DNA of 56,014 nt from assembly GCA_947476335.1 (NCBI GenBank), contig CANJQH010000016.1, forward strand, positions 1 to 56,014. Reading direction: 5' to 3'. The notes under the pieces are model-generated. The model worked only from the letters and a program-made list of their open reading frames with translations. It was not told where the DNA came from and did not search any database. The DNA is from Anaerolineae bacterium (GTDB taxonomy: Bacteria; Chloroflexota; Anaerolineae; J036; Brachytrichaceae). This document shows, piece by piece, positions 1 through 10,244 of this stretch (position 1 is the first letter of the stretch; each line of letters starts with the position of its first letter). A program made the translations under genes and the position numbers.

Positions 1-217
1 ACATTGCGACGCAGCAATTTCCCACGGGTGCGGTTGTGCATCCCAGACCGATGGTCTGGGCTAGGACTGCGTCGCGCCTTTGGCGCTTTTTCAGCCTTGA
101 AAGGGCGTACTTCGATTCAGCCAGGGTTTGTGCGGAAGGCGCGACCCTGGCAACGGCGTGGCGCCGCTATCAGGATGTTGAGTGGGGACCCGCAAGTTTT
201 GCCTGGACGCACTACTA
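1..217 (+). mobile_element. Family F element, right part, cut by window edge
   Basis: Positions 3-217 match 40116-40330 with four mismatches that I could count. The part seen holds the hairpin CCCAGACC-GAT-GGTCTGGG (42-60) and ends in the F terminal repeat that finishes ACTACTA. The left end lies outside the window. It reads open into asd but is not coding. Confidence 0.8.
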
Positions 218-223
218 GAGATC

Positions 224-260
224 GTAACCACTCAGGCATCATTTTTCATCGCGAAACACG
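224..260. repeat. Family A half copy
   Basis: GTAACCACTCAGGC followed by ATTTTTCATCGCGAAACACG matches the left half of the family A hairpin repeat. The right half is absent. Confidence 0.55.
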
Positions 261-273
261 CCAATCCCGCTGG

Positions 274-279
274 TATCAT
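274..279 (+). promoter_or_regulatory. Candidate -10 of asd (leaderless type)
   Basis: TATCAT ends 9 nt before the asd ATG. There is no Shine-Dalgarno and no clear -35. Confidence 0.4.
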
Positions 280-288
280 CATCCAGCT

Positions 289-1362
289 ATGTCGAACAAA
301 ATTCCGGTGGCTGTGCTCGGCGCAACCGGCGCCGTCGGACAGCGCTTTATCCAACTTCTCGCTGATCATCCCACTTTCGAACTCGTTGCACTCACTGCAT
401 CAGATCGCTCTGAAGGCAAGCGTTATCAGGATGCTGCACATTGGGTCATCGAAGGTGATATTCCTTCGTCGATGCGCGACACGGTACTGACAGCAACAGA
501 CCCGGCTGCAGTCGCGGCAGCAGCACCAAAATTTGTATTTTCAGCGCTGCCGAATGAATCAGCGCAGATTGCCGAACCCGCATTCGCCAGAGCGGGTGCA
601 GTCGTATTTTCGAACGCATCATTTCATCGTATGCATGATGACGTGCCGCTAGTGATTCCTGAAATCAACGCCGCACACCTGCGCATGGTGGCACAGCAGC
701 GCGAACGCCGCGGCTGGAGCGGCGCGATTATCTGCAACACGAATTGCACCGTGACCGGTCCAGCAATGTCGCTGCGCCCGCTCTACGACGCGTTTGGCGT
801 ACGCCGCGTGTTCTGCGTTTCGATGCAAGCAGCATCCGGCGCCGGCTATCCCGGAGTCTCGTCACTTGATCTGATCGACAATGTCGTTCCGTTCATCAAG
901 GGTGAGGAAGAAAAGCTGGAAGCCGAAGCGCGCAAACTGCTCGGCGTCTATGACGGCGCGGGCATCGTTCATCCTGAATTCGGCCTGAGCGCGCACTGCA
1001 ATCGCGTGCCAGTGATTGATGGCCACATGGTCACGATGTCGGTTGAAACCGAACGCCCCATCACGCCCGAAGCAGCCATCGCCGCGATGCGCAGCTTCAA
1101 AAACCCGCACGTCGCCGGCCTGCCGACAGCACCCGAATTTCCCATCGTCGTGATGGACGAAGCAAGTCGGCCCCAGCCGCGCCGCGATCGAATGACCGGA
1201 AACGGAATGAGCATTGTCGTCGGCCGCGTGCGCAGCGAACCCTTGTTTGGCGCACACGGCATCAAGTTCATCACACTTTCACACAATACACTGCGCGGCG
1301 CCGCAGGAGGCAGCGTGCTCAACGCCGAGACGTACTGCCGCATGGGACTGCTGGCAGCCTAA
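289..1362 (+). CDS. asd: Aspartate-semialdehyde dehydrogenase, archaeal/fungal type
   Basis: Reduces aspartyl phosphate to aspartate semialdehyde with NADPH, the branch point to threonine, methionine and lysine; cytosolic. The 357-aa product has the nucleotide-binding loop GATGAVGQ (residues 11-18), the active-site segment CNTNCT with predicted catalytic Cys153, and HCNRVPV with predicted catalytic His236. The pattern around RFIQLL and the NCT centre fits the archaeal/fungal subtype rather than the E. coli one. The reading frame stays open upstream to base 4, but that part is repeat DNA; the ATG at 289 starts directly before the Rossmann strand and has a -10 nine bases upstream. thrC and thrB of the same pathway are at 16-18 kb, not linked in an operon. 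Confidence 0.93.
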   Translation: MSNKIPVAVLGATGAVGQRFIQLLADHPTFELVALTASDRSEGKRYQDAAHWVIEGDIPSSMRDTVLTATDPAAVAAAAPKFVFSALPNESAQIAEPAFARAGAVVFSNASFHRMHDDVPLVIPEINAAHLRMVAQQRERRGWSGAIICNTNCTVTGPAMSLRPLYDAFGVRRVFCVSMQAASGAGYPGVSSLDLIDNVVPFIKGEEEKLEAEARKLLGVYDGAGIVHPEFGLSAHCNRVPVIDGHMVTMSVETERPITPEAAIAAMRSFKNPHVAGLPTAPEFPIVVMDEASRPQPRRDRMTGNGMSIVVGRVRSEPLFGAHGIKFITLSHNTLRGAAGGSVLNAETYCRMGLLAA

Positions 1363-1405
1363 CTGACAGACCAGTTGACAGACCAGGTAGAAACGCAGAA
1401 ATTTC

Positions 1406-1517
1406 GTACCTGCTCAGGCCAGTCTATTTTCCAGCGCGAAACATGCGATTCCTTCCCCCGAAGGGGGAAGGAATCGCATGTTTCGCGGGAAATACTGATT
1501 TGGGCCTGAGTAGGTAC
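1406..1517. repeat. Family A hairpin repeat, full copy
   Basis: Ends GTACCTGCTCAGG and CCTGAGTAGGTAC. The inner stem is CATGCGATTCCTTCCCCC with an exact complement around GAA. Lies between asd and ugd, 22 bp before the ugd start. Confidence 0.9.
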
Positions 1518-1539
1518 CATAAAGTAAACGGGACCGAAT

Positions 1540-2883
1540 ATGAAAAACATCGCAGTGATCGGCAGCGGCTATGTCGGACTGGTGACGGGCACATGTTTTG
1601 CCGATCTCGGTAATTCAGTGATCTGCGTCGATATAAACGAAGAACGTGTGCACGATCTGCAGAACGGCATCATGCCGATCTACGAACCAGGCCTCGAAGA
1701 AATGGTGCGCCGGAACATCGCCGCCGGCCGCATCCGCTTCACAACTTCGTACGCTGATGCGCTCAACGACACAGCCAAGCCGGCCGAACTGGTCTTCATC
1801 GCCGTGAACACGCCGATGGGTGTGGACGGTGAAGCCGAGCTGCGCTACGTGCGCTCCGCTGCCGAGTCCATCGCAAAAACGATGGATCACTCACTGGTGA
1901 TCATCAATAAAAGCACCGTACCAGTGGGCACCGGTGACTGGGTGTCCGACATTGTGAAGAACACACAGCCAACGCCGATTCCATTCAGCGTCGTCAGCAA
2001 TCCGGAATTTCTGCGCGAAGGCGCAGCGATCACAGACTTCATGGCACCGGATCGCGTGGTGCTCGGTTCGCTCAACGAAGAGGCGGCGCAGCGCGTTGCA
2101 CAGCTGTACCTGCCGCTGCGTGGTCCGATCATGATCACTGACCTGCGCACAGCTGAAATGATCAAATACGCATCGAACGCTTTTCTGGCGACGAAGATTT
2201 CGTTCATCAACGAGATCGCGAACATCTGCGAGGCGCTTGGCGCCGACGTGAAGGAAGTCGCCGCCGGCATGGGTTACGACAAGCGCATCGGCCGCGCCTT
2301 CCTCGACGCCGGCCTCGGCTATGGTGGCTCATGCTTCCCGAAGGATGTAAAGGCGCTCGCACATATGGCGAACGTGCAGGGCAAACATCCGCAGCTGCTT
2401 GAAGCAGTGATGATGATCAACACCGATGCGCGGCGATTGATCGTTTCGAAAGTACGCAACCTGATCGGCAACAATGGCACACACCTGAATCGCCTTGAAG
2501 GCCGCACCATCGGCGTGCTCGGCCTGGCCTTCAAAGCCAACACAGATGACATCCGTGAGTCGCAGCCGATCGATATTATTCGGATGCTGCAGGCCGACGG
2601 CGCCAAAGTTCAGGCATACGATCCGGTGGCAATGAAAAATGCATCACAGCTGCTGCAGAATGTGCGTCTGTGCGAAGACACGTACGAAGCAATCGCCGGA
2701 TGCGACGCTGTCATTCTTGCCACCGAGTGGAACGAATTCAAAAACCTCGACCTCGAACGCATGCACAAGCTGATGCGAACTCCGGTGGTCATCGACGGGC
2801 GCAATCTGTACGATCCGCAGGCCATGTCCGCAGCCGGCTTCATCTATCGCGGCGTCGGCCGCGGCTACGCCACAGCAAACTGA
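1540..2883 (+). CDS. ugd: UDP-glucose 6-dehydrogenase
   Basis: Oxidises UDP-glucose to UDP-glucuronate with two NAD+, supplying surface polysaccharide precursors. The 447-aa protein begins with a Rossmann motif ([11 protein letters not shown], residues 7-17), has the [10 protein letters not shown] segment, and the catalytic motif GGSCFPKD with Cys265 as predicted nucleophile. The C-terminal UDP-binding domain contains [14 protein letters not shown]. The length is normal for the family. The ATG at 1540 sits immediately before the NAD-binding strand; no good Shine-Dalgarno is visible. The gene stands alone, bracketed by two family A repeats (1406-1517 and 2928-3039). A closely related nucleotide-sugar dehydrogenase (for example UDP-ManNAc) is less likely given the motif set. 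Confidence 0.9.
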   Translation: MKNIAVIGSGYVGLVTGTCFADLGNSVICVDINEERVHDLQNGIMPIYEPGLEEMVRRNIAAGRIRFTTSYADALNDTAKPAELVFIAVNTPMGVDGEAELRYVRSAAESIAKTMDHSLVIINKSTVPVGTGDWVSDIVKNTQPTPIPFSVVSNPEFLREGAAITDFMAPDRVVLGSLNEEAAQRVAQLYLPLRGPIMITDLRTAEMIKYASNAFLATKISFINEIANICEALGADVKEVAAGMGYDKRIGRAFLDAGLGYGGSCFPKDVKALAHMANVQGKHPQLLEAVMMINTDARRLIVSKVRNLIGNNGTHLNRLEGRTIGVLGLAFKANTDDIRESQPIDIIRMLQADGAKVQAYDPVAMKNASQLLQNVRLCEDTYEAIAGCDAVILATEWNEFKNLDLERMHKLMRTPVVIDGRNLYDPQAMSAAGFIYRGVGRGYATAN

Positions 2884-2927
2884 TGCACGGGCGACGCGTA
2901 CGACGCATATACGCGTTGTCCTGTTTA

Positions 2928-3039
2928 GTAACTACTCAGGCCAGCCATTTTTTCAATGCGAAACACACTATTCTCTCCCCCGAAGGGGGAGAGAATAGTG
3001 TGTTTCGCGGGAAATACTGATTTGGGCCTGAGTAGTTAC
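2928..3039. repeat. Family A hairpin repeat, full copy
   Basis: Ends GTAACTACTCAGG and CCTGAGTAGTTAC. The inner stem CACACTATTCTCTCCCCC pairs perfectly with the opposite arm around GAA, a different stem sequence from the copy at 1406. Confidence 0.9.
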
Positions 3040-3144
3040 CCTGTTTAACCGTTGATTAACCTGCCAGCAACGAGCGCTTAACCACGTGCACCTACGCTTC
3101 ATGCCTGTTGCATCCGCACACGTTCGGAACACATAGGCACGACA

Positions 3145-4002
<858 letters not shown>

Positions 4003-4015
4003 TTCGTCGTACCGC

Positions 4016-4690
4016 ATGCAAAAGTCACGTTCTGCCCTCGACCATGACCTCACGCAAAATCGTGAAGACATTCTGCGCATGGGCAGTATGGTGGAAAGCC
4101 TGATTCACTGGTCTTTGAATTCCGAAGGCGTCGTTTCGATCGGTCAGGTGACGGAAGGCGCACAGCGTGGTACGACAATTCGGGAACGGATTGAAAAGCG
4201 AAGTCTGCAAATGCTGGCGACACAGCATCCGGCCGCCCGCGACTTGCGCTGCGTAATTGCTGCAATGCACATCGCGCGGGAACTCGAACGATCTGTGCAC
4301 CATTGCAGCGGCATCGCGCGGCTGAACGCACACGACGAAGAGGTGCGCAGATACGCCATCCTCCAGCACATGCGCGAACACGCCATGACCATGACGCACA
4401 GTTCGATGGATGCCTACGTGCGCGGAGATGCGAAGCTGGCGCTCGAAACGGCTGCACGTGACGAAGTGCTCGACGAATCTCGCACACTACTAATGCGCAC
4501 CATGCTGACGACGGATTCGCAGCCGGCTGCGCCCGTCCTGCTGCGTGCAATTTGGACGGCGCACAATCTCGAGCGCATCGGCGACCGCGTCGTCAATATT
4601 TGTGAACGCGTCGTTTTTGAGGCAACCGGCCATCTGAGCGACGCATCACTTCCTGCATCCCGACGCTGGATGGAAAACACGACAGCATGA
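4016..4690 (+). CDS. phoU: Phosphate uptake regulator PhoU
   Basis: Cytosolic helical regulator that links Pst transporter activity to PhoR/PhoB signalling and limits phosphate uptake. The 224-aa product shows the two three-helix PhoU repeats: the first around ILRMGSMVESLIHW and the metal-site-like region HPAARDLRCVIAAMHIA, the second ending in the family-typical AHNLERIGDRVVNICERVVF. The frame is open further upstream inside pstB1; ATG 4016, 13 bp after the pstB stop, gives the normal length. The stop overlaps the start of the response regulator (ATGA at 4687), so the two are translationally coupled. Confidence 0.9.
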   Translation: MQKSRSALDHDLTQNREDILRMGSMVESLIHWSLNSEGVVSIGQVTEGAQRGTTIRERIEKRSLQMLATQHPAARDLRCVIAAMHIARELERSVHHCSGIARLNAHDEEVRRYAILQHMREHAMTMTHSSMDAYVRGDAKLALETAARDEVLDESRTLLMRTMLTTDSQPAAPVLLRAIWTAHNLERIGDRVVNICERVVFEATGHLSDASLPASRRWMENTTA

Positions 4691-5370
4691 ACGACTCAAA
4701 GCCACACACATTACTCGTTGTCGAAGACGAAAAGCTGCTGCTGGATCTGCTGGCGCATCATCTTGAACAAGAGGGGTATCGCATCGTAACGTGCATGCGC
4801 GGCGACGAAGCCATCGAACTCGCGCGCCGCGAGCGACCTGATTTGTGCATCTTCGATGTCATGCTGCCCGGACTGGATGGCCTCTCAATCTGCCGTATTC
4901 TGCGCCGCGAATCTGATGTGCCCATCATCCTGCTCACCGCACGCGCCGCAGAAATCGATCGCGTAATCGGTCTCGACAACGGCGCCGACGACTATGTCGT
5001 CAAACCCTTCAGCCTGCCTGAACTCACCGCTCGTGTGCGCGCTGCGCTGCGACGCACGCCACAGCGCCAGAGTAATCGGCTCAACATCGGTTCAATTGAA
5101 GTGGACATGACCGGACGGCGCGTCTTTCGCGACGGAACCGAAGTACGGCTCAGTCACAAGGAATTTGAACTGCTTGCCGTGCTGCTGCGCAACCGCGGCG
5201 CCGTACTCAGCCGCGAAATGCTCATCACACAAGTCTGGGGCTTCGATTTCACCGGAGATGTGCGCACTATCGATGTCCACATGCGCTGGCTGCGCGAAAA
5301 GCTTGAAGCCGATCCCTCCCACCCAGCACATCTGCAAACTGTACGCGGCGTTGGATACCGGGTCGATTAA
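4687..5370 (+). CDS. phoB: OmpR/PhoB-family response regulator
   Basis: Two-component DNA-binding regulator. The 227-aa product has a receiver domain with acidic pocket EDE (13-15), phospho-acceptor Asp57 in FDVMLPGLDG, the switch Thr in ILLTARA and Lys in VVKPFSLPEL, followed by a winged-helix domain (from about 130) with LSHKEFELLAVLLRN and the C-terminal VRGVGYRVD typical of OmpR/PhoB. Overlap with phoU and the flanking pst genes point to control of phosphate starvation genes. No partner histidine kinase (PhoR) is encoded in the window, so the kinase must lie elsewhere. The symbol rests on context; the protein alone only proves the OmpR subfamily. Confidence 0.85.
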   Translation: MNDSKPHTLLVVEDEKLLLDLLAHHLEQEGYRIVTCMRGDEAIELARRERPDLCIFDVMLPGLDGLSICRILRRESDVPIILLTARAAEIDRVIGLDNGADDYVVKPFSLPELTARVRAALRRTPQRQSNRLNIGSIEVDMTGRRVFRDGTEVRLSHKEFELLAVLLRNRGAVLSREMLITQVWGFDFTGDVRTIDVHMRWLREKLEADPSHPAHLQTVRGVGYRVD

Positions 5371-5423
5371 GGATTAAGCAGACCATCATAGAGTTGCCCA
5401 TCGCTTTACCTAATATGAGGCAA

Positions 5424-5442
5424 TTAATAAAGTCTTCTTAAT
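5424..5442 (+). promoter_or_regulatory. AT-rich direct repeat upstream of pstS
   Basis: The 120-bp gap between phoB and pstS is unusually AT-rich and contains TTAAT twice at a 14-bp step (5424, 5438). It could be part of a response-regulator site; the repeat is too short to be sure. Confidence 0.25.
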
Positions 5443-5474
5443 GTTATCGAACAAATCATTTAACGCGCCATCGT

Positions 5475-5480
5475 TATTGT
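5475..5480 (+). promoter_or_regulatory. Candidate -10 of pstS (leaderless type)
   Basis: TATTGT ends 10 nt before the pstS ATG, and no Shine-Dalgarno is present. Confidence 0.35.
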
Positions 5481-5490
5481 CATTGTCACT

Positions 5491-6459
5491 ATGAACAAGC
5501 ATTTCATTACTCGCTGTGCCGCGATCGTTCTGGCCAGCACCACTCTGCTGTCGACGATTTCGGCGACGCATGCGCAGACCAAGCTGCCGCCGGTGAAGCC
5601 GGCCGAAGTGAAGGGCAACATCGTCATCGCCGGCAGCTCGACGGTATATCCGCTCGCAATGAAGCTGGCCGAAGATTTCAAGAAGGACGGCTACGCCGAC
5701 AGCATCACCATCGACAGCATTGGCTCCGGCGCCGGTATCACGCGCTTCTGCCGCGGTGAGATCGACATCGCCACCGCCAGCCGCGCGATGAATGAAAAGG
5801 AAATCGCGGCATGCAAGGCCATCGGCCGCGAACCGATTCAGTTCCAGATCGGCATCGACGCGCTGACGATCGCCATGAGCCGCCAGAACAAGTTCGTCAA
5901 CAGCCTCAACCGCAAGCAGCTCGGGCTGATCTTCAGCGGCAAGGCGAAGACATGGAAGGACGTCAACATCAAGTGGCCGGCGGAAGTGATCAAGCTGTTC
6001 AGCCCCGGCACCGACAGCGGCACTTTCGACTACTTCACCTCGGAAATCTTCAAGGAAGAAACCGATTCGAAGCGCCGCCTGGCGATCATCCCAGCTGTGC
6101 CCGGCATTCAGCTGAGCGAAGACGACAACGTGCTGGTGAAGGGCGTCGAGGGCAGCGCGAACGCGATCGGCTACTTCGGCTACGCGTATTACAACGAACA
6201 GAAGACGCTGCTTAAGTCCATCGGTTATGAAGGTGTACTGCCGAGTGATCGCACCGTGGCGAACGGCAGCTACAAGTTCGCCCGCCCGCTGTTCATGATC
6301 AGCACAGCCAAGATCATTAAGGAAAAGCCGCAGGTCGCCGCATATCTGAACTATGCACTGACCAACGTCGAGAAGGTCATCAAGGGCGTCGGCTACTTCC
6401 CCGAGCCTGCTGCTGCGCTTGAGAAGACGCGCAACGCCTTCGTTACTGCGACGAATTAA
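5491..6459 (+). CDS. pstS: Phosphate-binding protein PstS
   Basis: Extracytoplasmic receptor that captures phosphate and delivers it to PstC/PstA. The 322-aa product has a Sec signal peptide (positive N-terminus, hydrophobic core 10-24, probable cut after AHA, residue 28) and no lipobox cysteine, so it is predicted to be soluble, secreted or held by other means. Family motifs are GSSTVYPLAMKLAEDF, GSGAGITRFCRGEIDIATAS with phosphate-contacting residues, and FSPGTDSGTFDYF. It heads the pstS-C-A-B group; a strong hairpin plus T-run directly follows its stop and should lower expression of the permease genes relative to this receptor. Confidence 0.93.
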   Translation: MNKHFITRCAAIVLASTTLLSTISATHAQTKLPPVKPAEVKGNIVIAGSSTVYPLAMKLAEDFKKDGYADSITIDSIGSGAGITRFCRGEIDIATASRAMNEKEIAACKAIGREPIQFQIGIDALTIAMSRQNKFVNSLNRKQLGLIFSGKAKTWKDVNIKWPAEVIKLFSPGTDSGTFDYFTSEIFKEETDSKRRLAIIPAVPGIQLSEDDNVLVKGVEGSANAIGYFGYAYYNEQKTLLKSIGYEGVLPSDRTVANGSYKFARPLFMISTAKIIKEKPQVAAYLNYALTNVEKVIKGVGYFPEPAAALEKTRNAFVTATN

Positions 6460-6469
6460 TAGTACAGAT

Positions 6470-6538
6470 TTAACGCGAAGATGCGAAGATGCAGGAAATT
6501 TCCTGGAATCCTCACATCTTCGCGTTAAGTTTTTTTTT
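6470..6538 (+). terminator. Intrinsic terminator or attenuator between pstS and pstC
   Basis: TTAACGCGAAGATG (6470-6483) pairs exactly with CATCTTCGCGTTAA (6515-6528), followed by nine T. It is placed 10 bp after the pstS stop and 22 bp before pstC, so partial read-through would set receptor above permease. Confidence 0.85.
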
Positions 6539-6560
6539 CGAGAGCAACAAGCAGGCATAC

Positions 6561-7478
6561 ATGGCGAACACTCACACCCCGCTCGACATTCGACGTTCCC
6601 GGCGCCGCGGGGAAGATATCGCGACGCTGCTGCTGACGGCCTGCGGTGTACTTTCGATCCTGACCACGCTCGGCATCGTGTTCGTGCTCGGCCGCGAAGC
6701 GTTGAAATTTTTCTCGTCACCTGAAGTGACTGTGATCGGTTTTTTCACAGGCACGCGCTGGGCGCCGGAAGGTGGATTGTTCGGTATCGCGCCGCTCGTC
6801 ACTGCCACATTAACAACAAGCGTCATCGCCATGTGCGTGGCCATTCCGATCGGCCTGGCGGCGGCGGTCTTTCTGAGCGAGTACGCCACCCCGCGCGCGG
6901 CGCGCCTGCTGAAGCCGGCGCTCGAGCTGCTCGCCGGCGTGCCCACCGTCGTCTACGGATATTTCGCCCTCACCTTCGTCACGCCGCTGTTGCGCTCGCT
7001 GCTCGGCCAGGAGAACGTCGAGGTGTACAACATGCTCTCCGCCGGCCTGGTAATGGGTGTGATGATCGTGCCGCTGGTCGGTTCGATCAGCGAAGATGCG
7101 CTGAGCGCAGTGCCGCGTTCGCTCCGTGAGGCATCGCTCGGCCTTGGTGCAACGAAGCTCGAAACCACATTCCGCGTCGTCGTACCGGCCGCACTGTCGG
7201 GCATCATCGCCGGCGTCATCATCGGCATTTCACGCGCCGTCGGTGAAACCATGATCGTTTCACTCGCCGCCGGCGCCGGCCCGAACCTCACGCTGAATCC
7301 GCTCGTCGGCGCCGAAACGATGACCGGCCACATCGCACGCATCAGCGGCGGCGACCTGAGCTACGAATCTATCGACTACACGAGTTTATTCGCCGTCGGC
7401 ATGATGCTGTTCGCCATCACGCTGACGCTGAATCTCATCAGCCGCTATTTCGTGCGTCGCTTCCGCGAGGCGTATTAA
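6561..7478 (+). CDS. pstC: Phosphate ABC transporter permease PstC
   Basis: Membrane subunit of the phosphate importer. The 305-aa product starts with a basic cytoplasmic tail, TM1 about 25-45, then the extracytoplasmic stretch with GFFTGTRWAPEGGLFGIAP typical of PstC, and five further TM segments. The EAA loop that contacts PstB is AVPRSLREASLGLGATKLET, followed by GISRAVGETMIVSLAAG. The frame is open upstream through the terminator, so ATG 6561 was chosen; it gives normal length. The stop overlaps the pstA start (TAATG, 7476-7480). Confidence 0.93.
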   Translation: MANTHTPLDIRRSRRRGEDIATLLLTACGVLSILTTLGIVFVLGREALKFFSSPEVTVIGFFTGTRWAPEGGLFGIAPLVTATLTTSVIAMCVAIPIGLAAAVFLSEYATPRAARLLKPALELLAGVPTVVYGYFALTFVTPLLRSLLGQENVEVYNMLSAGLVMGVMIVPLVGSISEDALSAVPRSLREASLGLGATKLETTFRVVVPAALSGIIAGVIIGISRAVGETMIVSLAAGAGPNLTLNPLVGAETMTGHIARISGGDLSYESIDYTSLFAVGMMLFAITLTLNLISRYFVRRFREAY

Positions 7479-9433
7479 TGTCAAAACTTCCCGACGCAAT
7501 CCCCACTTCCACAGACCTCGTGCGTCGGCAGCTTATCGCGCGCCTCGGCTCGATCGGTCTGCTGCTCTCGATGGTCTTTTCACTGCTCGCACTCGTCGTG
7601 CTATTCGCCGACGTCATCGATCAGATCGCCGGCTACACGGTAACGACATACTCACGTGATCCAGCGACGCTGGCAAATAAACCACTGGCCGAGCTATCGA
7701 TCGCACAACTTGCCACTCTGCTGCGCGCAAACGTGAGTGACACTTCGTTTGATACATTTGTCACGACGGCGCTTGAGAAAAAAGATGCGGCAACGCGCAG
7801 CAAGCTTGTTTCCGATGTTCTTCGTGCACCCAACGAAAGCACAATCAGCGATATACCACTGAACCAGTTGAGCGCGCTCGAACTGACGGAGAACATTATC
7901 GAAGCCAGGCTCGGCACCGAACGTGTGCGCGCGCTGGCCGAAGAACGGCTCGCCGCCGCTACGCCGGAACAGATGGTCGCGTTCATCCGCAGCGAATTTC
8001 TCTCCCCCGTAAGCGAAACCGATCTGACCGATGGAGAATTACCGCTCGAAAAGGTCGATTTCGAAACGCTGCTGACGATCATCAACGAACGCTTCAGCGC
8101 AGACCAATTTGCGCGCTACGACGTCTCCGAACTGGCCAACGAATCACAGGAGGCCATTATCGATGTCATTCGCAAAGAGCTGGTCGGCGTACCGAACGAA
8201 GACGCCATCCTCGGCAAACCACTTGACGAGGCCACACACGATGAACTCGCTGAATTTCTGCGTGGGCGATTTTTGGAAGAGAGCTACGCGCAGATGCCGG
8301 CATACTTCACAGCCGAAATGACGCCCGTGGAAGATCTGCAAAAACTGATCCGCGCAGAGTTACTGCAACCGGTCGACCCTGCGACATTCAGCCCTGGAAA
8401 ATCCATCGAACAATTAAGTGCGAAGGAAATTGTCGCGGCTGCGCGCGCAAATCTGGAACCACATCGGCAGGATGCGCTGTTCGCCGCTGCGCTGGAGATT
8501 GATGGCCGCGCTACGCTGCTGAAACATATCGAAGACGAAGTGCTGGTTCCCAGCGTGGCACAGTCGTGGGGACTTTATCATTCCCTCTTCGATCGCGCCG
8601 GCATCGAGATGGAAGCTGCGCAGAAATATCCCGGCGCGAAAATCGAATTTCGCTCATGGATCACGCGCGATTTTCTGACGAACGTCATGTCCAGCCGCGC
8701 CGAAGAATCTGGTATTCGCACAGCGCTGCTCGGTTCGCTGTGGATGCTGGCGCTGACGATTTTGATCGCATTGCCCATTGGCGTGGGTGCAGCAATTTAT
8801 CTCGAAGAGCTGGCGGGCAAGAGCCGGCTCAGCCAGTTGATCCAGATCAATATTTACAACCTCGCCGGCGTGCCGTCGATCATCTACGGCATGCTCGGCC
8901 TGACGATTTTCGTGCGCACGCTCGGCGACGTCATGGGCGTTACGAGCGGCGCACTCTTCGGCGTAAACGATTCGAACGGCCGCACGATTCTTAGCGCAGC
9001 ACTGACAATGGCGCTGCTCGTGTTGCCACTCATCATCGTGAATGCGCAGGAAGCGCTGCGCGCCGTGCCGACGACGCTGCGCGAGGCAGCCTACGGTATC
9101 GGCCTGACGAAACTGCAGACGATCTGGCATCACGTGCTGCCCGCAGCACTGCCCGGCATCCTTACCGGCAGCATCCTCGCCATGTCGCGCGCCATCGGCG
9201 AAACTGCACCGCTGATCGTGATCGGCGCATCGACGTTCATCACCGTCGATCCGAATGGGCCATTCTCAAAATTCACCGTACTGCCGATTCAGATTTACAA
9301 ATGGACGTCAATGCCCGATCCCACGTTTCGCAACGTCGCCGCTGCGGCCATCATCGTGCTGCTAATCGTGCTGATCACGCTCAACCTCGCCGCGATTCTG
9401 CTGCGCAATCGCTTCCGCAGACAAAGCGCCTGA
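7478..9433 (+). CDS. pstA: Phosphate ABC transporter permease PstA with large repeat insertion
   Basis: Second membrane subunit of the phosphate importer. At 651 aa it is about twice the usual size. TM1 is about 23-46; the permease domain resumes near 412 with the EAA loop [20 protein letters not shown] and [17 protein letters not shown], both normal. Between them lies an insertion of about 350 residues holding five tandem units of 58-61 residues that begin at about 68, 126, 188, 247 and 308. Each starts KPL/IPL/LPL/KSI, has an amphipathic L-x-x-L-rich helix, and ends in a pattern like IRxELLxPV. By PstA topology the insertion faces outside, where PstS docks. It starts in overlap with pstC, and pstB2 follows after 4 bp. 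Function of the insertion unknown. Confidence 0.9.
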   Translation: MSKLPDAIPTSTDLVRRQLIARLGSIGLLLSMVFSLLALVVLFADVIDQIAGYTVTTYSRDPATLANKPLAELSIAQLATLLRANVSDTSFDTFVTTALEKKDAATRSKLVSDVLRAPNESTISDIPLNQLSALELTENIIEARLGTERVRALAEERLAAATPEQMVAFIRSEFLSPVSETDLTDGELPLEKVDFETLLTIINERFSADQFARYDVSELANESQEAIIDVIRKELVGVPNEDAILGKPLDEATHDELAEFLRGRFLEESYAQMPAYFTAEMTPVEDLQKLIRAELLQPVDPATFSPGKSIEQLSAKEIVAAARANLEPHRQDALFAAALEIDGRATLLKHIEDEVLVPSVAQSWGLYHSLFDRAGIEMEAAQKYPGAKIEFRSWITRDFLTNVMSSRAEESGIRTALLGSLWMLALTILIALPIGVGAAIYLEELAGKSRLSQLIQINIYNLAGVPSIIYGMLGLTIFVRTLGDVMGVTSGALFGVNDSNGRTILSAALTMALLVLPLIIVNAQEALRAVPTTLREAAYGIGLTKLQTIWHHVLPAALPGILTGSILAMSRAIGETAPLIVIGASTFITVDPNGPFSKFTVLPIQIYKWTSMPDPTFRNVAAAAIIVLLIVLITLNLAAILLRNRFRRQSA

Positions 9434-9437
9434 CATC

Positions 9438-10205
9438 ATGAAAACAAAAGTCCGACTCGAAAACGTGCATTGCTACTACGGCAACTTCATGGCCGTGCAC
9501 GATGTGACGCTGCCGATTTACGACAGGCAGATCACCGCCATCATCGGCCCATCCGGCTGCGGCAAGAGCACGCTGCTGCGCTCGATCAACCGCATGAATG
9601 AACTGGTAGGCGGCAGCGTGCGCGGCAGCCTGTGGCTGGAAGAACAAAACTTGTATGCGCCGGAAGTAGATCCGGTGAAAGTGCGCCGCCGCATCGGCAT
9701 GGTCTTTCAGAAACCGAATCCATTTCCACGTTCGATCTACGAGAACATCGCGTTCGGTGTGCGGCAGCACAAGCTCGCAGCAAAGAACGAGATCGACGAC
9801 GTAGTCGAATCGTGCCTGCGTCGCGCAGCGCTGTGGGACGAAGTGCAACATAAGCTGAAGATGAGCGCACTGCAGCTTTCCGGCGGCCAGCAACAGCGCT
9901 TATGCATCGCGCGCACGATCGCGCTGCAGCCGGATGTGGTGCTCATGGACGAACCATGCGCCGCACTCGACCCGATCGGCACCGGCAAAATTGAGGATCT
10001 CATGCAGGAACTCAAGCGCGACTACACGATCATCATCGTCACGCACAACATGCAGCAGGCGGCGCGCGCAAGCGATCACACCGTCATGATGATGATGCGC
10101 GACGACCGCGCCGGCGAGATGATCGAGTTCGGCGAGACGAACCAGGTCTTCACGCGCCCACGCGACAAACGCACAGAAGATTACGTCAGCGGACGATTCG
10201 GATAA
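9438..10205 (+). CDS. pstB: Phosphate ABC transporter ATP-binding protein (second copy)
   Basis: ATPase of the phosphate importer, 255 aa, the normal PstB length. Walker [10 protein letters not shown] is at about residue 37; [48 protein letters not shown] and [13 protein letters not shown] follow in order. It is very similar to the copy at 3145-4002 throughout the nucleotide-binding core, including the [13 protein letters not shown] segment and C-terminus, so the two are recent paralogues. The ATG at 9438 is 4 bp after pstA, making this the direct partner of PstC/PstA. Confidence 0.93.
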   Translation: MKTKVRLENVHCYYGNFMAVHDVTLPIYDRQITAIIGPSGCGKSTLLRSINRMNELVGGSVRGSLWLEEQNLYAPEVDPVKVRRRIGMVFQKPNPFPRSIYENIAFGVRQHKLAAKNEIDDVVESCLRRAALWDEVQHKLKMSALQLSGGQQQRLCIARTIALQPDVVLMDEPCAALDPIGTGKIEDLMQELKRDYTIIIVTHNMQQAARASDHTVMMMMRDDRAGEMIEFGETNQVFTRPRDKRTEDYVSGRFG

Positions 10206-10244
10206 GTAAATTTGCATCTGCTCATACTCAGGTCCAGATTTTTT

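Noticed and set aside
4..288. N-terminal extension of Asd by about 95 residues
   Set aside because: The extension is translated from element F and a half family A repeat; conserved Asd sequence begins at ATG 289.
5371..5490. A canonical PHO box before pstS
   Set aside because: Only a short TTAAT direct repeat is visible; it does not match a known two-times-seven-base PHO box well enough to call.
5410..6720. 436-aa open frame antisense to pstS
   Set aside because: A shadow of the GC-rich pstS coding frame; the sense product has clear PstS motifs and the antisense one none.
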